From Clostridia bacterium (GTDB lineage Bacteria; Bacillota_A; Clostridia; Oscillospirales; CAG-272): a DNA stretch of 36,681 nt. Each line of letters opens with the position of its first letter. The first letter of the stretch is position 1. Positions 1 through 7,806 of this stretch are shown piece after piece. The stretch lies in NCBI GenBank assembly GCA_017462125.1, contig JAFTRQ010000131.1, forward strand, positions 1 through 36,681, in the 5' to 3' direction. The notes under the pieces are model-generated. The model was given only the letters and a program-made list of their open reading frames with translations, made no database searches and was not told the DNA's origin. Position numbers and translations under genes: made by a program.

Positions 1-39
1 GGATTTAAAAATCACTTGCAACACGATAGTAGTGAGGCT

Positions 40-67
40 TTGATTAAAATCTACACGGTTTTATAAG
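40..67 (+). promoter_or_regulatory. possible sigma-A promoter of the nitroreductase gene
   Basis: TTGATT (40-45) and TATAAG (62-67) are separated by 16 bp in an AT-rich stretch upstream of the first gene. The match is moderate. Another hexamer, TTGCAA at 16-21, has no well-placed -10. Apart from this and the hairpin at 114-137, I see nothing in the first 196 bases. Confidence 0.3.
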
Positions 68-113
68 ATAAAATGGCTACTCTATTGCCAATTTTTGAGG
101 AAGTTTTTTGGCT

Positions 114-137
114 CCACCTTTTTTTCAAAAAAGGTGG
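114..137. repeat. perfect inverted repeat, possible dispersed element
   Basis: CCACC plus a T run is mirrored by an A run plus GGTGG, giving an 11-bp stem with a 2-base centre (TC). It lies between the putative promoter and the nitroreductase start. Read in the nitroreductase frame, the DNA encodes a short KFFGSTFF-like stretch. From memory, similar peptides recur as spurious ORFs in clostridial intergenic DNA, which suggests an interspersed repeat. That cannot be tested from one copy. As RNA it could also act as a weak terminator or leader structure. Confidence 0.45.
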
Positions 138-196
138 AAACATCGCATCCCCAACGTCCCCATAAATTGCAATTTATCCAAAAGAAAGGAATCGCT

Positions 197-778
197 ATGA
201 ATACGAACGAAATAATGAAGCTGCTTGAGGGCAGACGCACCTATCGCCGCTTCGACGAAAGCCGCGAGATAGGAGACGAGGTCATTAACGATATGAAACG
301 AGCGGCACAGCTTGCCTCCTGCGGTATGAACCGCCAATCGCTCCGCTATATCTACGTCCGTACCCCCGAGACCGTCAATCGGGTCTTTGATATTACAAAG
401 TGGGGCGCTGCGCTTCCGGACGGGCAGGGTCAGCCCAAGATCGGTGAGCGCCCGACCCTTTTCGTGGCAATGCTTTATCCCGCAAACGCTCGCAATCCCT
501 TTGACGAGGGGCTTGCCGCAAGTAACATAACTCTTGCCGCATACGCCCACGGTGTAGGCTCCTGCATCGTCGCCAACGTGCATCACGGTAAGCTCCGTGA
601 GATACTGCGCATCGACGATAGCCTTGATATCAGTTGTGTCATCGGCTTCGGCTATCCCACCCACAAGAGCCGTATCGTCGAGATCGAAGAGGGCGAGGAC
701 ACAAAATATTATCTCGATGAAAACCGCGACTACATCGTTCCTAAAAAGAGAATCGAGGACACCGCTACGGAAATCTGA
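197..778 (+). CDS. nitroreductase family protein
   Basis: This 193-residue protein fits the FMN-dependent nitroreductase family, which transfers electrons from NAD(P)H to nitro compounds, quinones or flavins in the cytoplasm. The N-terminus has the typical Arg-rich opening (GRRTYRRF near residues 12-19), followed by a helix with the AQLASCGMNRQ stretch where FMN phosphate is usually held. The C-terminal half carries GVGSC and the IGFGYP turn common to the family. The ATG at 197 was chosen because it follows AAAGAAAGGA at a sensible distance. The frame is open back to 95, but that extension reads through the hairpin at 114-137 and does not look like protein. The substrate is unknown. A terminator follows, so the gene appears monocistronic. 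Confidence 0.85.
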   Translation: MNTNEIMKLLEGRRTYRRFDESREIGDEVINDMKRAAQLASCGMNRQSLRYIYVRTPETVNRVFDITKWGAALPDGQGQPKIGERPTLFVAMLYPANARNPFDEGLAASNITLAAYAHGVGSCIVANVHHGKLREILRIDDSLDISCVIGFGYPTHKSRIVEIEEGEDTKYYLDENRDYIVPKKRIEDTATEI

Positions 779-788
779 ATCAATCTTT

Positions 789-817
789 AAGCCTTCTCGC
801 AGAGAGAGGGCTTTTTT
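789..817 (+). terminator. intrinsic terminator after the nitroreductase gene
   Basis: An 8-bp stem with one G-T wobble (GCCTTCTC at 791-798 with GAGAGGGC at 804-811) and a 5-base loop is followed by six T's at 812-817. It separates the nitroreductase from the isomerase gene. Confidence 0.85.
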
Positions 818-839
818 GAAGCTTTTTTGTGCAAACCCC

Positions 840-868
840 TTGCAATTTTAAGAAAAATAGTTTAGAAT
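840..868 (+). promoter_or_regulatory. sigma-A promoter of the isomerase gene
   Basis: TTGCAA (840-845), a 17-bp spacer, and TAGAAT (863-868) lie just after the preceding terminator. The predicted leader is about 55 bases and includes the strong AGGAGGT site at 919-925. Confidence 0.75.
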
Positions 869-931
869 ATTATTAATAAAAAGCCCATACGCACAAAATG
901 CAGAATTTCAGCGGGCACAGGAGGTATTATT

Positions 932-1780
932 ATGAAAATTTCGGTAAGCTCTTATTCTTTTATGCAATACATCCGCGCGGGTAAGATGACCGTGCTTGAT
1001 ACCATCGCAAAGGCGAAGGAGATCGGTCTTGAGGCCATCGAATTCATCGACCTTCCCGGTGCGAATCTTGAGGAACAAAAGGATTATGCAAGACAGCTCA
1101 AAGCTGAGGCGGACAGACTTGGTATGACCATCAATTCCTATACCATCGGTGGTAACCTTTATAAAAATTCCCCCGAGGCAGACCGCGCCGAGGTGGAAAG
1201 ATTGAAGAATCAGGTCGACGTTGCCAAGATTCTGGGTGTCAGCGTTATGCGTCACGATTGCTGCTATAACATCTATAAGGAGGGCAATGGCAGAAGCTTC
1301 GATCTGATGCTTCCCACCATTGCTGCAAACGCCAGAGAAATCACCGAATACGCCGCAACGCAGGGCATCAAGACCTGCGTGGAAAACCACGGATATATCG
1401 CGCAGGACAGCGACAGAATGGAGAGACTTTTCAACGCTGTCAACCACGAAAACTTCGGACTTCTCGTCGATATGGGTAACTTCTCATGTGCCGACGAGGA
1501 TAACGTCAGAGCGGTCTCCCGCGTAGCACCCTACGCTATCCATGCCCACGCGAAGGATATGCACCTCTCAAAGAACCCTCAGCAGGGCTACGGTCAGACA
1601 CGCGGCTGTAACTATTTCAAGGGTGCGATCATCGGAAACGGAGACGTAGACGTTGACCGTTGCATCAAGGTGCTCAAGCGCGCAGGCTACGACGGATATC
1701 TTTCCATCGAGTTTGAGGGCAGTGAGGATTGCATCGAGGGTATCTCCCGTGGCTTTGCATATCTGAAGGCGCGCGTATAA
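932..1780 (+). CDS. sugar phosphate isomerase/epimerase (TIM barrel)
   Basis: This 282-residue protein belongs to the AP_endonuc_2-type TIM-barrel superfamily (xylose isomerase-like sugar epimerases). These enzymes use a divalent metal held by Glu, Asp and His at the barrel mouth to isomerise or epimerise ketoses and inositol derivatives. Visible hallmarks are the opening strand KISVSSYSF, GLEAIEFIDLPG in strand 2, CVENHG around Glu151, a later HAHAKD stretch, and a closing YLSIEFEGSED strand with a candidate metal-binding Glu. There is no signal peptide, so it is cytosolic. The ATG follows AGGAGGT by 6 bases. The next gene begins 57 bases later with no terminator between, suggesting co-transcription with a secreted carbohydrate-binding-like lipoprotein. 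Substrate not determinable. Confidence 0.85.
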   Translation: MKISVSSYSFMQYIRAGKMTVLDTIAKAKEIGLEAIEFIDLPGANLEEQKDYARQLKAEADRLGMTINSYTIGGNLYKNSPEADRAEVERLKNQVDVAKILGVSVMRHDCCYNIYKEGNGRSFDLMLPTIAANAREITEYAATQGIKTCVENHGYIAQDSDRMERLFNAVNHENFGLLVDMGNFSCADEDNVRAVSRVAPYAIHAHAKDMHLSKNPQQGYGQTRGCNYFKGAIIGNGDVDVDRCIKVLKRAGYDGYLSIEFEGSEDCIEGISRGFAYLKARV

Positions 1781-1837
1781 CGCATTCTGCACCCATAACC
1801 GTTTATCTGTGAATATTTGAAAGGGAAGAGTGACTAT

Positions 1838-4222
1838 ATGCGAAAAGCTATAAAATTTATGGCATTGCTGTTAGCTTGCTTAACTCTGTCAGGCTTAGTC
1901 GGCTGCGGCGGTGATGAGATTGATACAGAGCAAAGCACTGCGGTTCCCGAGGAGGAGACTGTCGGGCTCCCCGAGCTGACTGTTACGGAAGGAGACGGAG
2001 AGGCTATGGTAACAACCACACAGAATTTTACGTATCTTGCGAAGAATTATTCATCTGTGGACGGCAACGCCTTTACCTTTAATCAAGGGCTTGAGATTAC
2101 CTTTCCCGAGGGCGGCTTTGAAGCCGAATTTAACCGCGTGAATTTCCTCTATGCGGCAGATGCTCCGATGAAGGTCTATATCACGTATACTCTTGACGGA
2201 GAGCAGACGGAGGATTACTTCTTTATGGATGCATTCAAGACCTCTTTTTCGGGTCTGATCACCGCGTATCTTGACGGTAAGCGCGGCGCAAAGCTTGAAA
2301 AGGTGGTATTCAACACCTGTGAGAAGATCGATGCCACCCTGACGCTTTACTCGCTCAATACCGAGACGATCCCGCTTTACGATGACGATCTGTTTATCGA
2401 AAACGACCGTTTCAAATTCGGCGTTCGCCTCAGCTGGGGCGGTGCCGTCACCTATTATGAGGATAAAAACGACGGCATTGAGCGTCTTGAAAATATGGTC
2501 AATATCCACGATACGGGAAGATTGATCCAACAGTCCTTCTACGGCACCTATTCCAATGGCGAATACGTGTCGGGAACGCAGTCAAGCGGGGCAATCTGGC
2601 CTTATAATCCCGTGCAGGGCGGTGATAAAAAGAACAACGGCTCCGAGCGTCTGATCAACATAGCCGTTGGAGAGGATTATATCTATATCCTGTCTCAGGC
2701 ACTTGATTGGGGATTTGATGAAAATATCTCCTTCTGCTATTATGAAAACACATACACCTTACACGATGAATACGTTAAGGTGGATAACGTTGCAACCGAT
2801 TATTCGGGTTGGAAGCACAGAGTAGGCGGACAGGAGATCCCCGCGGTTTATTTGGTCAGCTTCTTCGATACGCTCTGCTACTATAACGGCACAAAGCCAT
2901 GGACGGGAGACACGGAAGGCTTGAAGTACGTTGATAACCTTGGTGGCTGGGACGAATCGGGCTCCTATTATTTCGGCAGAGAAAACACCGAGGTTTGGGC
3001 AACATGGATCAACACGAAGAATAATTTTGGCTTTGGAATCTATTGTCCCAACGTGGATAAGCTGATCGCCATCAGGCATCAGTACAGCGGCACGACCAAT
3101 CCGTGGGGAAATCCCACCACCTACGTTGCCCCCTCCTCCAGCATCACCATGCAGGCTTATAAGCCGATCGTCTACAGCTATCTTCTGACCTCGGGCACGC
3201 CCGATTACGTCAGAGGTGTGTTTGCCGAGAATAAGGATTTCACCGACAATGCGTCGCTCAGCGAGGATAAGCAGGATCAGAGAGTCAGCCTTGATAAGGT
3301 GGATATGACCGATATGGATTTCACAAAGGAGCAGATGTCCGGTATTATTTGCGGAAAGAACAACACGGAGGTCTCCTACAATGCAGAAATGCAAGCGACA
3401 CAGTTCCGTCTGATCGAAGGTCAGGATCCTTACGTTTCCTTTGATTTCGGTGTGAATTCCGACAGAGTGCTCAGCGCCGACGACTATAATACCGTGGAAT
3501 TTGAGTATATGATCCCTACCGATACCAAATCGGAAAAGCTTACCACGTACCTGTTCCTTTCCAGCGGCGATATAAAGAAGGCAACGGAGGGCTATACGGT
3601 GCATACGAGCCTGATAAAGGACGGCGAATACCACACCGCACGGCTTTATCTGCCCGACGATAAGTGGAGCGGAGAGATCCACAAGATCAGATTCGATTTC
3701 TTCTATTGGGGTGAGGCGGGAGACCTCCTTTTCCTGAAGAGCTTCAGACTTACCAACCAACAGGAGATCGCCGCAGTCAACGATTTGACAGCGAAGGGAA
3801 GTGAGGCAATCTTTGCGTCGGTCAAGGAGACAACGGTGGTCTTTGATGACGCCGAGGGTGCGGTTAAGATCATGCCCACGGTTTCAAACGGAGACGTCAA
3901 CGTGGAGCTTATCTTCTCCAACCTTGCGCTTTCTGCAAACACCTACAAAAACATGGAGATCGAATATATGATCCCCGCGTCAAACTCTAATAGCTCTTAC
4001 AGCACGCTGTTTTATTACTGCGCAGGAGAGATGAAGGGATATACGGGCTCTTGCTATGCCGCAGGAAAGCTTGTTGCCGACGGTGAATATCATACTCTCA
4101 CGGTCTCCTTTGACGGAAAAGAGGGCTGGTCGGGACAGATCGGTAAGATCCGCTTTGATTATTTTGAAGGCAAAAGCGAGCCGAGCGATGTGATCTATAT
4201 CAAATCTATCAAATTAAAGTAA
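1838..4222 (+). CDS. large lipoprotein with two C-terminal carbohydrate-binding-like repeats
   Basis: A 794-residue exported lipoprotein. The signal peptide has MRK at the N-terminus, a Leu-rich core and a lipobox LVGC with Cys23 as the lipidation site; an acidic linker follows. Residues about 60-500 form a beta-rich region. Its stretch NDRFKFGVRLSWGGAVTYY and the following GRLIQQSF resemble, from memory, the mutarotase-like beta-sandwich domains of clostridial carbohydrate-active proteins. The C-terminus holds two related units, about 535-645 and 690-794. Both carry (E)YMIP, then DGEYHT, then WSG-I-KIRFD, then a closing IKS/LKS strand, as expected of tandem CBM-like beta-sandwiches. I see no confident catalytic motif, so binding or hydrolysis of a glycan is inference. 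The ATG at 1838 follows AAGGGAAGAG by 7 bases; an in-frame TTG at 1817 lacks a site. Confidence 0.75.
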   Translation: MRKAIKFMALLLACLTLSGLVGCGGDEIDTEQSTAVPEEETVGLPELTVTEGDGEAMVTTTQNFTYLAKNYSSVDGNAFTFNQGLEITFPEGGFEAEFNRVNFLYAADAPMKVYITYTLDGEQTEDYFFMDAFKTSFSGLITAYLDGKRGAKLEKVVFNTCEKIDATLTLYSLNTETIPLYDDDLFIENDRFKFGVRLSWGGAVTYYEDKNDGIERLENMVNIHDTGRLIQQSFYGTYSNGEYVSGTQSSGAIWPYNPVQGGDKKNNGSERLINIAVGEDYIYILSQALDWGFDENISFCYYENTYTLHDEYVKVDNVATDYSGWKHRVGGQEIPAVYLVSFFDTLCYYNGTKPWTGDTEGLKYVDNLGGWDESGSYYFGRENTEVWATWINTKNNFGFGIYCPNVDKLIAIRHQYSGTTNPWGNPTTYVAPSSSITMQAYKPIVYSYLLTSGTPDYVRGVFAENKDFTDNASLSEDKQDQRVSLDKVDMTDMDFTKEQMSGIICGKNNTEVSYNAEMQATQFRLIEGQDPYVSFDFGVNSDRVLSADDYNTVEFEYMIPTDTKSEKLTTYLFLSSGDIKKATEGYTVHTSLIKDGEYHTARLYLPDDKWSGEIHKIRFDFFYWGEAGDLLFLKSFRLTNQQEIAAVNDLTAKGSEAIFASVKETTVVFDDAEGAVKIMPTVSNGDVNVELIFSNLALSANTYKNMEIEYMIPASNSNSSYSTLFYYCAGEMKGYTGSCYAAGKLVADGEYHTLTVSFDGKEGWSGQIGKIRFDYFEGKSEPSDVIYIKSIKLK

Positions 4223-4254
4223 CGTAATATCGTAATATAAAAAAGGAATTCGAA

Positions 4255-5052
4255 ATGACAGCAAATTACCATACACACACAGCCCGATGCGGTCACGCAT
4301 CGGGCACGGACAGAGAATACGTGGAAAAGGCGATCGAGCTTGGTTTTTCCGTGCTTGGCTTTTCCGAGCACGCGCCCATGCCCTTTCCCGAGGATATCCC
4401 CGAGGGAAATCTCCAAAGACTCCTTTCTATGCGAATGAAGCTCCACGAGACCGACGCATATTTTGAATCCTTGCTCTCTCTGCGTGAGGAATACAAGAAC
4501 GATATCGAAATACATATCGGTTTTGAGGTCGAATACTTTGACCGCTGCTTTGACAGCTTTATTGAATATATCAAGGATTATCCCGTGGAGTATCTGATTT
4601 TAGGTCAGCATTTTCGTGGAATCTATCATGATTCCATGATCTATAACGGAGCAAGAACGAACGACGATGCGATCTTGAAATGTTACGTCGACGACGTGAT
4701 CGCGGCGATCAAAACAGGAAAGATCACCTACGTAGCTCACCCCGATCTGCTCTTCTACAGCAAAAGCCTTGAGGTCTACGAAAGGGAAATGACAAGGCTG
4801 ATCAAGTGCGCAAACGAGCATAAGATCCCTCTTGAATTTAACTTTTACGGTATGCAGGAGGTCAGAAATTATCCCACCTTCGCATTCTGGCAGCTGGCGG
4901 CTGATATAGGCTGTGACGTGGTCTTCGGAAGCGATGCCCACAAGCCCGAGAACCTGCTCAATCCATTGGCATATAAGCAGGCACAGCAGCTGATCGCCAA
5001 CAATCCTAAGCTCAATCTCCTTGACAGAGTTGAATTTAAATCTGTTAAATGA
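4255..5052 (+). CDS. histidinol-phosphatase HisJ-family PHP protein
   Basis: A 265-residue PHP-domain metallophosphatase of the HisJ/HisK type. Members dephosphorylate L-histidinol phosphate in histidine synthesis, although many paralogues have other phosphoester substrates. All expected metal ligands are visible: H6 and H8 (HTHT), H14, H39 (SEHAP), E91 (GFEVEY), H119 (GQHF), H162 (AHPD), and D227 with H229 (GSDAH). It is cytosolic with no extra domain. The start follows AAAGGAATT. It begins 32 bases after the lipoprotein, with only a short CGTAATAT direct repeat between, so it probably shares that transcript. No other histidine gene is in the window, so assignment to histidine synthesis rests on family membership alone. 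Confidence 0.85.
   Translation: MTANYHTHTARCGHASGTDREYVEKAIELGFSVLGFSEHAPMPFPEDIPEGNLQRLLSMRMKLHETDAYFESLLSLREEYKNDIEIHIGFEVEYFDRCFDSFIEYIKDYPVEYLILGQHFRGIYHDSMIYNGARTNDDAILKCYVDDVIAAIKTGKITYVAHPDLLFYSKSLEVYEREMTRLIKCANEHKIPLEFNFYGMQEVRNYPTFAFWQLAADIGCDVVFGSDAHKPENLLNPLAYKQAQQLIANNPKLNLLDRVEFKSVK
5021..5050 (+). promoter_or_regulatory. possible promoter of the DUF5662 gene
   Basis: A consensus -35 TTGACA (5021-5026) and TTAAAT (5045-5050), 18 bp apart, lie inside the 3' end of the PHP gene. The -10 matches only 4 of 6 positions, so this is tentative. Confidence 0.3.
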
Positions 5053-5083
5053 GAATGTAAACCATATCAATTTGTATTGAATT

Positions 5084-5626
5084 ATGTCACATCCTGTCAA
5101 ACATTTTATCACCATCACCAAGCACCGTCACAGGGTCATTGCCCATTGCATCAAATGCGGTATCGGTCTTCAAGGGCTTTTTCACGATCTCTCCAAATAC
5201 TCCCCCACCGAATTCATTCCGGGTGCCAAGTATTATCTCGGTACAAAAAGCCCCAATGAAAAGGAAAGGGAGCTTTTTGGCTACTCGCTTGCGTGGATGC
5301 ACCATAAGGGTAGAAACAAGCACCATTTTGAGTATTGGAACGATCTGAATACCGAGACCAAGCGCTATGAGCCGGTTCCTATGCCTATGCGATACGTTGC
5401 CGAGATGTTCTGTGACAGAGTGGCGGCGTGCAAGATCTACCGCGGCAAGGATTATACCGATTCTTCAGCCCTTGAGTATTTTCTCCGAGGCAATGCAAGA
5501 GCCAAGATGCACGAAAGGACAGCCGACCTCCTTGAAGAATGGCTCCGCCTTCTTGCCGAGAAGGGCGAGAAGGAGACCTTTGCTTATATCAGAACTGCCC
5601 TTCGTGCTTCGAAAAAGAATTCATAA
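5084..5626 (+). CDS. DUF5662 family protein
   Basis: A 180-residue protein matching DUF5662, an uncharacterised family common in Clostridia and sometimes mislabelled catalase. The conserved core is seen: GLFHDLSKYSPTEF near residues 32-45, then WMHHKGRNKHHFEYW near 71-85, and MPMRYVAEMFCDRVAA. The clustered His and Asp residues (HD..K, HHKGRNKHH) look like a metal-binding hydrolase site of the HD type, but that is inference. There is no signal peptide. The ATG is 31 bases past the PHP stop and lacks a good Shine-Dalgarno, so expression may rely on coupling. No partner gene is obvious. Confidence 0.75.
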   Translation: MSHPVKHFITITKHRHRVIAHCIKCGIGLQGLFHDLSKYSPTEFIPGAKYYLGTKSPNEKERELFGYSLAWMHHKGRNKHHFEYWNDLNTETKRYEPVPMPMRYVAEMFCDRVAACKIYRGKDYTDSSALEYFLRGNARAKMHERTADLLEEWLRLLAEKGEKETFAYIRTALRASKKNS

Positions 5627-5655
5627 ATTTTTAAGGATTTTTTTCGTTTCCTTCG

Positions 5656-5661
5656 TATAAT
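5656..5661 (+). promoter_or_regulatory. candidate -10 element before the small lipoprotein gene
   Basis: A perfect TATAAT lies about 50 bases before the start codon, but no convincing -35 is found 16-18 bp upstream. The leader contains a tandem GTGTCGCGGC (5675-5684 and 5686-5695) of unknown meaning. Confidence 0.3.
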
Positions 5662-5711
5662 AGGTGAATAGATCGTGTCGCGGCAGTGTCGCGGCGGAAC
5701 GGAGGTCTTTT

Positions 5712-6434
5712 ATGAAAAATAACATGATACGTTTTTTTGTACTTGTTTTGTGCGTTCTGTTCCTTTTGCTTTCCTGCGAGACGGATACTTCGGAAACGGC
5801 ATCCGATCGCACCGAGAACAACGTGACGCAAACGGAGCAATCCGAAGGAAGGGAATCTGTAACCGATAGCCTCGAGGAAAGGCAGTCGGATATCTCTTCG
5901 GACAGCGAATCTGCGTCCGAAAGAGAGCTTTCTCAAAGCGAAAAGAATGCCCTTGCAAAGCTCACCTTTTATCTTGGCGTGAAGGAGTACGAATCGGTCG
6001 ATCGTTTTTCCACACTTGCGGAGGCGATTGGAGAGGCAAATGCATACGCCGCCTCCTATGGCTTGGAGTGCCTGACCCTGACTGTAGTCATTGCAGGAGG
6101 AGACATTGGAGGAGACGAGGGGTATCGGGAGATCATGAGAGAGCGGGAGAATTGCAATACAATCGAAGAGGTCCGTGCCTTTCGTGAGAAGCTGAACTCC
6201 TATTCAAAGGAATACCATGAGCGGCTCTTCCAAGAGAATATAAGCGCGTTCTCGGTCATCGAATATACCGAGATCTATCACGTGGGATACTCTCCGTGGG
6301 TCAAGCTGACCGTTCCCGTCGATAAGCTGACGGAAGAGGCTCTTCTTGCGCTGGCAGAGAGCCAAAGCATCGGTGCTATAACAATATCCGATGCGGAGGA
6401 AGCGGTTGACGCAGAAACTGCGATGAACGAATAA
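5712..6434 (+). CDS. small lipoprotein of unknown function
   Basis: A 240-residue predicted lipoprotein. The signal peptide (KNNM, then a hydrophobic run) ends in LLLSC, placing the lipidated Cys at residue 22. Residues about 23-80 are a low-complexity Ser/Thr/Glu/Asp linker, which suits tethering a domain away from the membrane. The remaining 160 residues are mixed alpha/beta; the final part (YSPWVKLTVPVDKLTEEALL) loosely recalls the propeptide/inhibitor I9 fold, a low-confidence impression. The ATG at 5712 follows GGAGGT by 5 bases; the open frame upstream to a GTG at 5664 is not needed. A hairpin overlapping the next gene's ribosome binding site may terminate this transcript. Confidence 0.7.
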   Translation: MKNNMIRFFVLVLCVLFLLLSCETDTSETASDRTENNVTQTEQSEGRESVTDSLEERQSDISSDSESASERELSQSEKNALAKLTFYLGVKEYESVDRFSTLAEAIGEANAYAASYGLECLTLTVVIAGGDIGGDEGYREIMRERENCNTIEEVRAFREKLNSYSKEYHERLFQENISAFSVIEYTEIYHVGYSPWVKLTVPVDKLTEEALLALAESQSIGAITISDAEEAVDAETAMNE

Positions 6435-6466
6435 TTTCTTTTTTTCAGTATGATTCATAAACCAAG

Positions 6467-6504
6467 CCTCTTGCTTAATAGATTTAAGCAAGAGGTGATT
6501 TTTT
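6467..6504 (+). terminator. terminator-like hairpin that contains the dacF ribosome binding site
   Basis: A perfect 12-bp inverted repeat (6467-6478 with 6484-6495) has a 5-base loop. The 3' arm ends in AAGAGG, which with the next bases forms the only Shine-Dalgarno of the following gene. Six T's (6499-6504) then abut the ATG at 6505. The structure can both stop transcription from the upstream lipoprotein gene and hide the ribosome binding site. Confidence 0.7.
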
Positions 6505-7707
6505 ATGAAAAAAACGAATTTTTTAACCAAAATAACGGCAATTATTATGCTGCTGTTGCTGATTTTGTCGAGCCTTACGTTGCCGACCCTTGCGGAATCT
6601 ACACCCGCAGGAGAGAAAGCTGAAGCCGCCCCCGCTCCCGTTCAGGACTCCTTGAATCTCAACTGCAAAAGCGCGATCCTGATCGAAGCGAGTACGGGCA
6701 GAGTGCTTTATGAGCAGAACGCCAATGAGGCTCTTCCTCCCGCGTCGGTCACCAAGGTCATGACCCTTTTGCTCGTGATGGAAGCAATCGACGAGGGCAG
6801 GATCAAGCTGACCGATACCGTCACCGCGAGTGAAAGGGCGGCAAGCATGGGAGGCTCCCAGATCTTTCTGAAGGTTGGAGAGCAGATGAGTGTGGAGGAT
6901 ATGGTCAAAAGCGTTGTCATTGCCTCTGCAAACGATGCCGCCTGCGCCCTCGCTGAATTTGTGTCGGGTAGTGAGGAGGCTTTCGTCAAGGCAATGAACG
7001 ACCGCGCCAAGGAGCTCGGTATGGAGAATACCAATTTCGAGAACACCAACGGTCTTGACGACACGGCTGAGAACCACGTCACAAGCGCGCGGGATATTGC
7101 CATTATGTCCGCTGAGCTGATCAAGCACGAGACCATCCTCAAATACAGCTCGATCTGGATGGATACCGTGCGAGACGGTGCATTCGGGCTGACGAATACC
7201 AATCGCCTCGTCCGTTTTTACAAGGGCTGTACGGGGCTGAAAACAGGCTCCACAAGCAAGGCGGGCTTTTGTGTTTCGGCAACTGCCGAGCGCGACGGAA
7301 TGCACCTTGTCTGTGTCATCATGGGCGCGGAGACGAGAGATATCCGAAATGCCGAGGCAAAAAAGCTCCTTGACTTTGGCTTTGCCAACTACGGGGTCTT
7401 TGAGCATATGCCAAAGGAGCTTGAAAGCCTTAAAATCACGGGCGGTGTAGCTGACAGTCTGCCGATAAAATACGATGCGTTTTCCTGCGTTACCGATAAG
7501 AGCAACGTAGGGAAGATCGAGTGTGAGATCGTGCTGCCCGAGTCTGTTAGCGCTCCCGTGAAAAAGGGAGACACAGTGGGGGAGGTCGTCTTTACGCTCA
7601 ACGGCAAGGAGATCGGGAAAACCGCGGTTTACTCCGACAGTGACGTGGAAAGGATCGGTTTTTTCGGCGTTTGGTGGCGATTGCTCGGGAAATTTCTTTT
7701 AAAATAG
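6505..7707 (+). CDS. dacF: D-alanyl-D-alanine carboxypeptidase (PBP5/DacF family)
   Basis: A 400-residue low-molecular-weight penicillin-binding protein, which removes the terminal D-Ala from peptidoglycan pentapeptides outside the cell. A signal peptide ends near TLA-E (residues 28-31). The catalytic set is complete: S81-x-x-K84 (PASVTK), S141-A-N143, and K246-T-G248. The C-terminal beta domain follows (about 290-380), ending with a Trp/Phe-rich amphipathic helix (residues 382-400) that would hold the enzyme on the membrane, as in PBP5. The symbol is by family resemblance: the DacA, DacB and DacF branches cannot be separated by eye, and spoIIA is not adjacent. Its ribosome binding site lies inside a hairpin, and I see no clear sigma-A promoter in the 70-base gap. 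Confidence 0.88.
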   Translation: MKKTNFLTKITAIIMLLLLILSSLTLPTLAESTPAGEKAEAAPAPVQDSLNLNCKSAILIEASTGRVLYEQNANEALPPASVTKVMTLLLVMEAIDEGRIKLTDTVTASERAASMGGSQIFLKVGEQMSVEDMVKSVVIASANDAACALAEFVSGSEEAFVKAMNDRAKELGMENTNFENTNGLDDTAENHVTSARDIAIMSAELIKHETILKYSSIWMDTVRDGAFGLTNTNRLVRFYKGCTGLKTGSTSKAGFCVSATAERDGMHLVCVIMGAETRDIRNAEAKKLLDFGFANYGVFEHMPKELESLKITGGVADSLPIKYDAFSCVTDKSNVGKIECEIVLPESVSAPVKKGDTVGEVVFTLNGKEIGKTAVYSDSDVERIGFFGVWWRLLGKFLLK

Positions 7708-7760
7708 GGAATTTTCACGAACATTTTGCAAAAAAATCAAGATTTGAGGCTCTAAAGCTA

Positions 7761-7789
7761 TTGCAAAAATCAAAAAAATATGTTATAAT
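7761..7789 (+). promoter_or_regulatory. sigma-A promoter of pgi
   Basis: TTGCAA (7761-7766), a 17-bp spacer, and TATAAT (7784-7789) with an extended -10 TG at 7781-7782. The predicted leader is about 70 bases. Confidence 0.88.
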
Positions 7790-7806
7790 AAAATCTCAAA
7801 TTCAAT

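Noticed and set aside
95..196. N-terminal extension of the nitroreductase
   Set aside because: The stretch crosses a hairpin repeat and is not nitroreductase-like; a good site precedes the ATG at 197.
5675..5695. Tandem GTGTCGCGGC as an operator or start of a repeat array
   Set aside because: Only two copies with a one-base spacer and no symmetry; insufficient for a functional call.
6435..6480. Sigma-F or sigma-G promoter for dacF (GTATG at 6448-6452 with CTTAATA at 6474-6480)
   Set aside because: The elements are 21 bp apart, too far for either sigma factor, so the match is probably chance.
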